Assembly (NCBI GenBank): GCA_947036995.1
Contig: CAMQTD010000006.1
Location: 1-39,668 of the forward strand
DNA length: 39,668 bases
Direction of reading: 5' to 3'
DNA from: an uncultured Parabacteroides sp.
GTDB taxonomy: Bacteria > Bacteroidota > Bacteroidia > Bacteroidales > Tannerellaceae
Shown here: piece by piece, positions 33,256 to 39,668 of the stretch
Layout: every line of letters begins with the position of its first letter
How positions within the stretch are numbered: position 1 is the stretch's first letter
The notes under the pieces: model-generated
What the model was told of the DNA's origin: nothing
Database searches by the model: none
Seen by the model: the letters and a program-made list of their open reading frames with translations, nothing else
Made by a program: the position numbers and the translations under genes

Positions 33256-34095
33256 ATGAAAAACTTATGTATCTCAATCTTATTATTAGCAACCACATGG
33301 GTGGGTGCAGCAGAAAAACCGACACTAAACATTGCATCGTTTAACCTCCGCATGGATACCCCAAGCGATGGATTAAACCAGTGGTCGAACCGTAAAGAGA
33401 TGGTTAAGGAGTTAATCCAATTCCACGACTTTGATATATTCGGCACACAAGAGGGATTTGTACACCAACTAAAAGAGATCGCTACATTAGACAACTATGC
33501 CTACGTAGGTGTAGGACGCGAAGATGGAATAGAGGAAGGTGAACACTCTGCAATTGTGTATAAAAAAGATCGTTTCAACGTATTAGACAAAGGGGACTTT
33601 TGGTTATCCGAAACACCCGATATACCTGGTAAGGGCTGGGATGCAACGTGTTGCAATAGACTTTGCTCGTGGGCTAAATTTAAAGACAAAAAGAGCAAAA
33701 AAACATTTTACCTCTTCAACGTACATTACGACCACGAAGGAAAAGTAGCTCGATACGAATCGTCGCAACTGATACTCCGAAAAATTAAAGAGATTGCAGG
33801 TAATGCGCCTTTCTTCTGTACAGGAGATTTTAACGCAACACCTAACCAAGAGCCTATTCAGGTATTAATGAATAGTGGCTGGTTACTTGACAGCAAACTT
33901 GTGTCGGAAACAAAACCTTACGGAACAGATGGCACCTACCACGGTTACAAGGTAGATGCTGCAATGAAAGATCGTATTGATTATATCTTTGTTCCTCAAT
34001 CGGTAAAAATTCTAAAGTATGGTGTAATTAACGACATTCAATACGGAAGATTTCCTTCTGATCATTTCCCTGTAATGGTAGAGGCGAAGTTGTAA
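33256..34095 (+). CDS. Exported endonuclease/exonuclease/phosphatase-family hydrolase
   Basis: Protein of 279 aa with a signal peptide (about 1-19, ending VGAA). Fold motifs are NIASFNLRMDT at the start, IFGTQEG with the metal-binding Glu, TGDFNATPNQEPI with the catalytic Asp-Asn pair, DRIDYIFVP and the ending SDHFPV (Asp-His). The family cuts phosphodiesters in DNA, RNA, nucleotides or phospholipids, and the secreted Bacteroidota members are mostly uncharacterised. It begins 5 nt after the ThrE subunit and may share its transcript. The substrate is unknown; a sphingomyelinase-like or DNase-like activity are both possible. Confidence 0.9.
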   Translation: MKNLCISILLLATTWVGAAEKPTLNIASFNLRMDTPSDGLNQWSNRKEMVKELIQFHDFDIFGTQEGFVHQLKEIATLDNYAYVGVGREDGIEEGEHSAIVYKKDRFNVLDKGDFWLSETPDIPGKGWDATCCNRLCSWAKFKDKKSKKTFYLFNVHYDHEGKVARYESSQLILRKIKEIAGNAPFFCTGDFNATPNQEPIQVLMNSGWLLDSKLVSETKPYGTDGTYHGYKVDAAMKDRIDYIFVPQSVKILKYGVINDIQYGRFPSDHFPVMVEAKL

Positions 34096-34114
34096 TTCAA
34101 ATAATTAAACAGAC

Positions 34115-34149
34115 AACACCGTGTTTTATATATAATTAAATACGGTGTT
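34115..34149. terminator. Weak hairpin after the exported hydrolase gene
   Basis: AACACCGT (34115-34122) pairs with ACGGTGTT (34142-34149) across a 19-nt AT-rich loop. TATCTTTAA follows. The stem is short, so this is a possible terminator only. Confidence 0.45.
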
Positions 34150-34204
34150 ATTATCTTTAACTACCTATATCCTCTGGCGCGTAGTTTTATTCAAAAATAT
34201 AGAA

Positions 34205-34212
34205 TACTTTTG
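34205..34212 (+). promoter_or_regulatory. -7 element of the thioredoxin gene
   Basis: TACTTTTG matches TAnnTTTG. It predicts a leader of about 110 nt before the ATG at 34329. The in-frame short ORF starting near 34145 crosses this box and is not treated as a gene. Confidence 0.5.
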
Positions 34213-34328
34213 TTTTGTGGTTGTGAGAGAAAACAATCCAACGAATTATTTGTTGAATTTAAAGCATCCAAAGCTGTTTACTTTAAATTCTGAGTTTTAT
34301 AAATACAATCCAATAAAAAAGGAGACAA

Positions 34329-34817
34329 ATGAAAATGAATAAAATTTTTATTACGTTATTGACTTTAATTACGGTGATAACTGCTTGTAATGCTGAAAAG
34401 AAAGCAAATGTATCAGCAAATACAGCCACACAAACAGAGAAAAAGGTCAAAGTAAAAACAATCAGTTTAACTAAAGCTGAGTTTCTTGCAAAGGTTGCAA
34501 ACTATGAGAAGAATCCTAACGAGTGGAAATACTTGGGAGATAAACCTGCAATAGTAGACTTTTACGCAACATGGTGTGGACCATGCAAAACAATTGCGCC
34601 AATCTTAAATCAGCTTGCTGCAGAATATGGTGACGAGATTTATATCTACAAAGTAGATACAGACAAAGAGAAAGAGCTGGCTTCCGTTTTTGGTATCCGT
34701 TCGCTCCCATCACTCCTATTTATCCCAATGGAAGGTAAGCCTCAGATGACAAAAGGAGCAATGCCTAAAGCTGAATTAAAGAAAGCAATCGATACAGTAC
34801 TACTAAAAAAAGAGTAG
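34329..34817 (+). CDS. Thioredoxin-domain lipoprotein
   Basis: Periplasmic thioredoxin-fold protein of 162 aa. The N-terminus is a lipoprotein signal with lipobox ITAC (Cys20), followed by a short Lys/Thr-rich linker. The thioredoxin domain (about 50-160) has the motif ATWCGPCK (Cys83, Cys86) and the cis-Pro loop RSLPSLLF. WCGPC is the cytoplasmic thioredoxin type, so in the periplasm it is more likely a reductant or oxidative-stress protein than an oxidase. A GGAG sits 4 nt before the ATG, an uncommon Shine-Dalgarno for this phylum; a second ATG at 34335 is possible. It is bounded by its own promoter and a strong terminator. Confidence 0.92.
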   Translation: MKMNKIFITLLTLITVITACNAEKKANVSANTATQTEKKVKVKTISLTKAEFLAKVANYEKNPNEWKYLGDKPAIVDFYATWCGPCKTIAPILNQLAAEYGDEIYIYKVDTDKEKELASVFGIRSLPSLLFIPMEGKPQMTKGAMPKAELKKAIDTVLLKKE

Positions 34818-34838
34818 TTGCACATACAATATCAAATC

Positions 34839-34887
34839 TAAAAAAGAGCCTTAGCCGTAAATAAATTACGCGCTAAGGCTCTTTTTT
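34839..34887. terminator. Terminator after the thioredoxin gene
   Basis: AAAAAAGAGCCTTAGC (34839-34854) pairs perfectly with GCTAAGGCTCTTTTTT (34872-34887). An inner 5-bp extension follows a bulged C at 34871. Confidence 0.9.
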
Positions 34888-34900
34888 AATTTGATTATGC

Positions 34901-34908
34901 TACATTTG
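34901..34908 (+). promoter_or_regulatory. -7 element of the ptuAB-like pair
   Basis: TACATTTG matches TAnnTTTG and lies about 70 nt before the ATG at 34980. No good -33 TTTG; that region is taken by the preceding terminator. Confidence 0.4.
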
Positions 34909-34979
34909 TAATTACCAAGCAATATAGAATGCTTGCTACCAGTACACCTAAAATGATATAGAAGATGGGACAAAATAGT

Positions 34980-36404
34980 ATGACTTTTAATTCACTTGAA
35001 ATCCAAAACTTCAGGTGTTTTAGTAATTACAAAATCGAATTTGCACCCGAAGCCACTGTACTTATTGGAAAAAACGGCGAGGGTAAAACCACTGTTGTAG
35101 ATGCCATTAAGCGGAGCTTAAGCTTTCTGTTCAGCAAAGATAAAAGCATTGCAAGTCCGGCTTCGGCTAGTGCCGGATATCTTAATATGACACCATACTG
35201 CAAAGGTGATTCCTTTTTCTGTGCAGACGAACGAGACCACCTCTACCCGATCCAAATAAAAGCAGCGGCGACACTCTTTAAGGATGAGACACACCCACTA
35301 GACTGGGCATTAACGAAAAACAGTGCAAGCGGAAAGATACAAACCGCACCCTATAAAAAGGCGTACACCACCTGTATCGAGTTAATGGATAAAACCCAAG
35401 CACGCCCTATATTTGCCTATTTCTCCGATTCGTATCCTCATATAAAATCGAACGTAAACAAAGAAGCTACAGCAGTACTAAAAAGCAGCAACCCGCTACC
35501 TCGTAACTTTGGATACTACGAGTGGGATGCCGAAACCTCGTGTACACTCATTTGGCGCCATCGGTTTATCAACGTATGGGAAAAATGGAGCAGCCTAAAA
35601 ACAGCGATCGACCTGACTAAAGAGCGTATCAAACGTACCAAATCAACAAATACAACCCTGCTAACCAAAGAGAAGAACACACTCGAAATACGCACTAAAG
35701 AGGCAAAAGCCGTTCAAGATGAACTGATTTTTATTGCATCCTGTATCAAACAATTTTCCGCCTCAACACACCTCACGAATCACGATTTCGAAGTGCTTGA
35801 TGTTATTGTAGAATATCGTGGAAGCGATCGGTATGTTGAGTTTCTTTTTGCCAATGGCGATAAAACTATTTTTGACAACCTACCCGCAGGATACAAACGT
35901 ATCTTTTCGATGGTGTTTGATATTGCATACCGCTCCTTTACACTCAATGGGGCTGGTGAGCTAGATGAGATTTTCGGAATCGTACTTATCGACGAAATAG
36001 ACCTGCACCTACACCCTACACTCGAGCAAGAGGTGTTACAACGCCTCAAAAGCACCTTCCCGAACATACAATTTATTGTTACTACACACTCACCACTGGT
36101 TATTTCGAACTTTGTGCAAGACGAGAAAAACCAAATTATCCGCATGACGCAGCGCGATGGCGTATATAGTAATGATGTACTACCCAATATCTTTGGGGTT
36201 GATTACAATACAAGCCTTACGGGTGCAATGAATACCCCTGCACGTCCGCTTGATCTGGATGAGTATATTGATGATTTCTTTATTCTCAAAGATCAAGGAT
36301 TGGATAAAGAGGCACTCGCAGTATATCAAAAGATCGTACAGCTAACAGGTGCTAATTCAGATACGATTCAAAAGATTACGGAGAGATTGCGTTTGATAGA
36401 TTAA
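34980..36404 (+). CDS. ptuA: AAA/SMC-like ATPase, Septu PtuA-like
   Basis: ATP-binding protein of 474 aa of the SMC/ABC-like AAA class. The start has SLEIQNFRCFSNYKIEF, then Walker A GKNGEGKTT (30-38). The middle (about 190-250) is Lys/Glu-rich and probably coiled. Walker B is VLIDEIDLHLHP (Asp338-Glu339), and the switch histidine is His370 in TTHSPLVIS. There is no TOPRIM domain, so it is not an OLD nuclease. An ATPase next to an HNH nuclease gene defines the Septu system, where PtuA and PtuB form an anti-phage complex. ATG 34980 is chosen over 34965 because relatives begin just before the SLEI strand. The system name is inferred from domains and pairing. Confidence 0.82.
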   Translation: MTFNSLEIQNFRCFSNYKIEFAPEATVLIGKNGEGKTTVVDAIKRSLSFLFSKDKSIASPASASAGYLNMTPYCKGDSFFCADERDHLYPIQIKAAATLFKDETHPLDWALTKNSASGKIQTAPYKKAYTTCIELMDKTQARPIFAYFSDSYPHIKSNVNKEATAVLKSSNPLPRNFGYYEWDAETSCTLIWRHRFINVWEKWSSLKTAIDLTKERIKRTKSTNTTLLTKEKNTLEIRTKEAKAVQDELIFIASCIKQFSASTHLTNHDFEVLDVIVEYRGSDRYVEFLFANGDKTIFDNLPAGYKRIFSMVFDIAYRSFTLNGAGELDEIFGIVLIDEIDLHLHPTLEQEVLQRLKSTFPNIQFIVTTHSPLVISNFVQDEKNQIIRMTQRDGVYSNDVLPNIFGVDYNTSLTGAMNTPARPLDLDEYIDDFFILKDQGLDKEALAVYQKIVQLTGANSDTIQKITERLRLID

Positions 36405-36426
36405 TAACTTCGCTTATCCTTAGGCC

Positions 36427-37209
36427 ATGAAATACATAGATAAATCTTTAAATACGAATAGATGTAATGCTTTAGTTGATGAATTTCTTGCTTTATGTAA
36501 AGAGCGGGTGTGGACACCTTTTTATGCCGAATTTGGACGCACTCGATTCAGAAGAGAGGTGCGTCAGGTTTTAATCGAAGAGCAAGAGAGGCGCTGCTGC
36601 TACTGCATGCGTAACCTACACGGTAAAGAGATAACAATAGAGCATGTTATCCCAATATCTGAACCTCGTAACACCTTCGACCTGTACAAAGTATATACCC
36701 CTTTCTTTAATCAAGTCGTTCATTTAGAGGCGTACCTCGAAACATGGGCACAGCCCCCCTACCCGCACACAGTAACCTATACCAATATGGTTGCCTCGTG
36801 TAATGGTATTTTGAGCGACAGCAGCTTCAAAAGTTGTTGCTGCAATAACAAACGCGGCAATAAACATATCATCCCCCTTATCTACCTCCCCGATATAGAA
36901 AACATTATTGCCTACACTAAAACGGGATTGATGTATCCTATAGATCGCGACCCACGTAAAGTGGAGGCGATAGAGGTGTTGAAACTCAACAACAATATAT
37001 TGAAAGAGGTGCGCTTCCTCTGGTTTCGCATCCAAAAAGAGAAGATCCATTTCAATGCTGGCAGCAACCGTGTGGAGGTACTAAAAAAGATATTTGATAA
37101 GAAGATACGTATGGATATTCCCGAAGAGTATAAAAAGTATTACCGTACAAATTATTTCTGGAACCTGTTTTTAGATTATGATTGGTTTTACCAATACTAT
37201 ACAACGTAG
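36427..37209 (+). CDS. ptuB: HNH endonuclease, Septu PtuB-like
   Basis: Predicted nuclease of 260 aa. Cys57 and Cys60 in CCYCMRN begin the zinc-binding HNH fold, with EITIEHVIPISE (His73) as the metal-binding/general-base site. YTNMVASCNG (Asn120, Cys125) and SCCCNNKRGNK (Cys137-139, Asn140-141) complete the motif. This matches the TIGR02646/retron-Septu HNH type. It follows the ATPase by 22 nt on the same strand. In known Septu, PtuB supplies the nuclease activity when PtuA responds to phage. No reverse transcriptase or msr/msd-like structure is next to it, so it is not a retron effector here. The C-terminus (150-260) is specific and helical. Confidence 0.8.
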   Translation: MKYIDKSLNTNRCNALVDEFLALCKERVWTPFYAEFGRTRFRREVRQVLIEEQERRCCYCMRNLHGKEITIEHVIPISEPRNTFDLYKVYTPFFNQVVHLEAYLETWAQPPYPHTVTYTNMVASCNGILSDSSFKSCCCNNKRGNKHIIPLIYLPDIENIIAYTKTGLMYPIDRDPRKVEAIEVLKLNNNILKEVRFLWFRIQKEKIHFNAGSNRVEVLKKIFDKKIRMDIPEEYKKYYRTNYFWNLFLDYDWFYQYYTT

Positions 37210-37277
37210 ACTTTTCAGTTTGTTTTTTTGCATAAAACAACTGTTTTGGTAAACTACTGAATATATCTTTTTGTTTA

Positions 37278-37314
37278 GTTTGTATAGCTTAGATAATCTA
37301 AGACATATACAAAC
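37278..37314. promoter_or_regulatory. Imperfect palindrome upstream of the DUF308 gene
   Basis: GTTTGTATA (37278-37286) pairs with TATACAAAC (37306-37314), and inside them CTTAGA (37288-37293) pairs with TCTAAG (37297-37302). It ends 13 nt before the ATG. It may be an operator or a leader hairpin that affects translation; no regulator is suggested by the sequence. Confidence 0.4.
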
Positions 37315-37327
37315 AAAAACAGTTGAT

Positions 37328-37969
37328 ATGAAAACTTTCTTTGATCGAATTAACTTTGCCATCAAAAACTGGTGGCTCTCACTTATTTTAGGTATTGTAT
37401 TTATTGGTGTAGGATTTCTATTGATGTCTGCTCCAGTGATTAGCTACATAACACTCAGCATCCTATTTGGTGTAACAATGTTTATCAGTGGCTTCTTCGA
37501 AATGGCGTTTGCGATTACTAACAAAGAGACTCTTTCTAGTTGGGGCTGGTACATTGCTTCGGGTATTATAGATATACTTATTGGTATGTACTTGATGTTT
37601 TACCCCGGTATGAGCATGGCTATATTACCATTCGTTATTGCCTTCTGGTTAATGTTTAGAGGGTTCTCATCTATAGGATATGCTTTTGACCTACGTCGAT
37701 ATGGTACAAAAGATTGGGGTTGGTACATAACACTTGGCATTTTGGCTATTATCTGTGCTGTCACCATCCTTTGGCAACCACTATTTGGTGCATTATCAGT
37801 TGTTTATATTGTGGCATTTGCCTTCCTTTTTATTGGTGTATTCCGTATCAAGCTAGCGTACGAACTAAAAAAACTGCACCGTACCAACAAAGAATTTCAT
37901 GAAAAGAGAAAAGAAGCAGGCTTCGACTACTCTCAGAATGTAGATAATCATGTAGATGGTGCTTATTGA
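37328..37969 (+). CDS. HdeD/DUF308-family membrane protein
   Basis: Inner-membrane protein of 213 aa with about six hydrophobic helices in three repeated pairs (ISYITLSILFGVTMFISGFFEM, LSSWGWYIASGIIDILIGMYL, GWYITLGILAIICAV), matching DUF308 with its Gly-Trp repeats. E. coli HdeD has been tied to acid resistance at high cell density; other members are uncharacterised. The N-terminus INFAIKNWWLSL is typical, so 37328 is preferred over an in-frame ATG at 37271, which would add 19 unlikely residues. The C-terminal tail (about 190-213) is charged. It is monocistronic, with a shared terminator before the kinase gene. Confidence 0.87.
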   Translation: MKTFFDRINFAIKNWWLSLILGIVFIGVGFLLMSAPVISYITLSILFGVTMFISGFFEMAFAITNKETLSSWGWYIASGIIDILIGMYLMFYPGMSMAILPFVIAFWLMFRGFSSIGYAFDLRRYGTKDWGWYITLGILAIICAVTILWQPLFGALSVVYIVAFAFLFIGVFRIKLAYELKKLHRTNKEFHEKRKEAGFDYSQNVDNHVDGAY

Positions 37970-37986
37970 TTTATGACAAAAAAGGT

Positions 37987-38027
37987 AAGGGGTATATTTG
38001 TTCAATAACAGAATAAATATACCCCTT
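37987..38027. terminator. Bidirectional terminator between DUF308 and kinase genes
   Basis: A 17-bp stem with one G-U pair (37987-38003 with 38011-38027), arm AAGGGGTATATTTGTTC, loop AATAACA. It serves both convergent genes and lies 9 nt beyond the kinase stop. Confidence 0.8.
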
Positions 38028-38035
38028 TCGTTATG

Positions 38036-39364
38036 TTATCCAAAGTTCAACGTAAACAGCGTCTCCTTTTGCGTAGAATAAGCCAACTGTAAGTTCCCTT
38101 GATGATTGCGTACAATCTGCTTAGAGATACTTAATCCGATACCCGAGCCACCCTCTTTTGTTGTAAAGAAGGGCACAAAGAGTTGATCTTGCATCTCCTT
38201 ATCAATGGGTGTTCCATTGTTTGCCACACCAATAGCCCATTTACCCGATTTGTAATACTTAGCCGATAGCCGAATGCGTCCGTGTGCCGAATCGGGTATT
38301 GCCTCAAAAGCATTTCTGATTAGATTGATCAACACCTGCATCACCTGTCCTTTGTCTATATTAAGTGGTGGGATATTGGGATCTACATCTACATAAAATT
38401 TTATAGATGCTGGGATTTCTTGTATCATCAACCTACGGCACTGCATAAGTAACTCCTCTACTCCTACAGCCTCCTTTTCGGGCATTGGGAGACGAGAAAA
38501 GCGGCGGTAATGCTCTACGAAAGAGATCAAATTATTGGATGTTGTTTGAATAATCTGCATACTACGTCGTCTCTCCAGATCAGAAACCTGCTCGTTGGCA
38601 AGTAACAACTCGCTAAGCGAACGGATAGGTGCTACGCTATTCATTATCTCGTGTGTTAATACGCGCGTAAGTCTAATCCACGACTCCAACTCCTTCTCTT
38701 CCAGCTCGGCACTGATATCATTGATCGTAATCATCTGAAGCCGCTCTCCCTTACGCGTAAAATAAATACCCCGAAAGGAGAGTGTTCGGCTACCACTTTC
38801 AGATGCAATCGTAAACGAGCGATTCTCTTCCGAACCTAATGTTGTAATAAAAGAGGTCAGACCAACATCGACACGCTCTAATTGTGCAACATGTGTCAGA
38901 ACGGTTAGTCCCAATAAAGATTTGGCCGATTTGTTTTGTTGAGAGATAAAACCTTTTGCATCGCACACGATAAAACCTGTTTGACTCTTGTCCAGAATCA
39001 ATTCGTAGTACTGCTCTTGTATTATAATTTCTTCTCTTTTTTGAAGAAGAATATCCTTTATTCTATTCAATGTTTGGTGTGTGAACCGCTCGCGCATCGA
39101 ACCTGAATCTTCGGCAAAACGAAACGTATAATCTTTGTTATCTACCGCATCAAGCAGAAAAGATATCTTATTCAAATAGATCCGAAAACAGTCGAAGATA
39201 GTATATACCGAAAAGATCAGCATCGCCACAAAGCAGAACACCGACAGAAACACAATTGATCCATCAATTTCTGAAAAACGAAGCACAACCGTAGTTAGCC
39301 CTACCGAAGCAAATACCAGCAGCGACAGACAGATTATTAAACGTGTTTGAATGGATCGAATCAT
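38036..39364 (-). CDS. NtrY-like sensor histidine kinase
   Basis: Membrane sensor kinase of 442 aa. Two N-terminal helices (7-29 and 35-60) have only a few residues between them, so there is no large periplasmic sensor. A HAMP-like linker follows, then a PAS-like domain (about 118-222), which probably senses a cytoplasmic signal. The phosphoacceptor is His238 in LTHEIMNSVAPI. The ATPase domain has NLIRNAFEAIP (N box), IGVANNGTPI (G1) and GGSGIGLSISKQIV (G2). It is 4 nt downstream of the sigma-54 response regulator gene, so the two are a pair. The controlled genes are not in the window, and no signal can be named. Confidence 0.9.
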   Translation of the reverse strand: MIRSIQTRLIICLSLLVFASVGLTTVVLRFSEIDGSIVFLSVFCFVAMLIFSVYTIFDCFRIYLNKISFLLDAVDNKDYTFRFAEDSGSMRERFTHQTLNRIKDILLQKREEIIIQEQYYELILDKSQTGFIVCDAKGFISQQNKSAKSLLGLTVLTHVAQLERVDVGLTSFITTLGSEENRSFTIASESGSRTLSFRGIYFTRKGERLQMITINDISAELEEKELESWIRLTRVLTHEIMNSVAPIRSLSELLLANEQVSDLERRRSMQIIQTTSNNLISFVEHYRRFSRLPMPEKEAVGVEELLMQCRRLMIQEIPASIKFYVDVDPNIPPLNIDKGQVMQVLINLIRNAFEAIPDSAHGRIRLSAKYYKSGKWAIGVANNGTPIDKEMQDQLFVPFFTTKEGGSGIGLSISKQIVRNHQGNLQLAYSTQKETLFTLNFG

Positions 39365-39368
39365 GGGG

Positions 39369-39668
39369 TTATAGGTTAAATTTCTTCATTTTATTGTATA
39401 ACGTCTGGCGGCTAATGCCTAGCTGTGCAGCTACAGCGGATAGGTTTCCTTCGCAGCTATGCAGTGTTTTCTCAATCATCTGCTGCTCCATCTCTTCCAA
39501 TGTTATGGGGGTATTACCAACTTCTACCGTTTCAGTTTGTTCGGCAAACAGAAACGAATTGGCTGTAAGCATAGTGCCTCCACTCAGAATAACTGCCTTT
39601 TCAATTGCATGTTCTAACTCACGGATATTGCCATGCCATGTGTGTGCCTCTAGTTTTTTCAGTGCATC
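39369..39668 (-). CDS. NtrC-family sigma-54 response regulator, C-terminal part (cut by window edge)
   Basis: The last 99 residues of a larger protein; the reading frame is open to the window edge, where the 5' part is cut. It starts DALKKLEAHTWHGNIRELEH, the end of a sigma-54 AAA+ domain (GNIRELEHAIEKAVIL), followed by a linker and a Fis-type helix-turn-helix (LSAVAAQLGISRQTLYNKMKKF) at the C-terminus. The missing N-terminus is probably a receiver and the rest of the AAA+ domain. It binds upstream enhancers and drives sigma-54 RNA polymerase after phosphorylation by the adjacent kinase. A methionine at 39572 is internal, not the start. Confidence 0.9.
   Translation of the reverse strand, partial: DALKKLEAHTWHGNIRELEHAIEKAVILSGGTMLTANSFLFAEQTETVEVGNTPITLEEMEQQMIEKTLHSCEGNLSAVAAQLGISRQTLYNKMKKFNL

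Noticed and set aside
34145-34342. 65-aa ORF before the thioredoxin gene
   Set aside because: It crosses the -7 element at 34205-34212, overlaps the thioredoxin start and shows no signal peptide or recognised motif.
34980-36404. OLD-family (Gabija GajA-like) nuclease
   Set aside because: No TOPRIM domain or its Glu/Asp motifs follow the ATPase, and the partner is an HNH protein rather than a UvrD-like helicase.
34818-37330. Retron with the ATPase-HNH pair as effectors
   Set aside because: Retrons such as Ec78 use PtuAB-like effectors, but no reverse transcriptase motif (YxDD) or long msr/msd-like inverted structure is found in or around this stretch.
1-39668. Prophage, integrative element or insertion sequence
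   Set aside because: No integrase, transposase, phage structural gene or terminal repeats were seen, and the only tRNA has no direct repeat or integrase beside it.

Overview
The window looks like chromosomal DNA of a Bacteroidales bacterium (phylum Bacteroidota), probably an anaerobe related to gut or sediment Bacteroidaceae, Dysgonomonadaceae or Paludibacteraceae. The evidence is the Bacteroidota promoter element (TAnnTTTG near -7, TTTG near -33) before many genes, scarce Shine-Dalgarno sites, a tRNA without encoded CCA, a six-gene Rnf complex preceded by rseC and followed by galE, DUF3078, HU-related and GH92 families, and A-rich bidirectional hairpin terminators. I cannot name the species from sequence alone.

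Layout. 1-2.6 kb: an exported nitroreductase and an O6-alkylguanine-DNA methyltransferase (minus strand), then an Old Yellow Enzyme-type flavin oxidoreductase (plus). 2.7-6.1 kb: tRNA-Asp, a class I/II aminotransferase and an outer-membrane DUF3078 protein. 6.1-12.7 kb: one operon, rseC-rnfB-rnfC-rnfD-rnfG-rnfE-rnfA-galE, the ferredoxin:NAD+ oxidoreductase ion pump. 12.8-15.8 kb: an EamA exporter, a conserved-looking unknown protein with an ArsC/Spx-like reductase, then four tandem 22-bp palindromic units before a gene for an HU-related protein with a C-terminal winged-helix-like region. 15.8-22.3 kb: a Ser-type sulfatase converging on a five-gene minus-strand operon read from one good promoter (phenylacetate-CoA ligase-like enzyme, ACT protein, 39-aa membrane peptide, sodium:solute symporter, alkaline phosphatase lipoprotein). 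22.4-27.1 kb: two adjacent GH92 mannosidases. 27.1-30.1 kb: MarR regulator plus a four-domain CoA-disulfide reductase/rhodanese/TusA/DsrE protein for sulfur handling. 30.2-34.8 kb: a small unknown protein, a DUF21/CBS membrane protein, a split ThrE exporter, an endonuclease/exonuclease/phosphatase-family enzyme and a lipoprotein thioredoxin. 34.9-37.2 kb: an ATPase plus HNH nuclease pair resembling the Septu (PtuAB) anti-phage system. 37.3 kb to the end: a DUF308/HdeD membrane protein, then an NtrY-like histidine kinase and the C-terminal end of its NtrC-like sigma-54 regulator, cut by the window edge.

Most of the window is ordinary core metabolism. The parts worth most attention are the 22-bp-periodic palindrome array before the HU/winged-helix gene (14985-15066), the PtuAB-like pair without a reverse transcriptase, and the paaK-ACT-peptide-symporter-phosphatase operon, which suggests a coupled uptake and activation route for an aromatic or other carboxylic acid.
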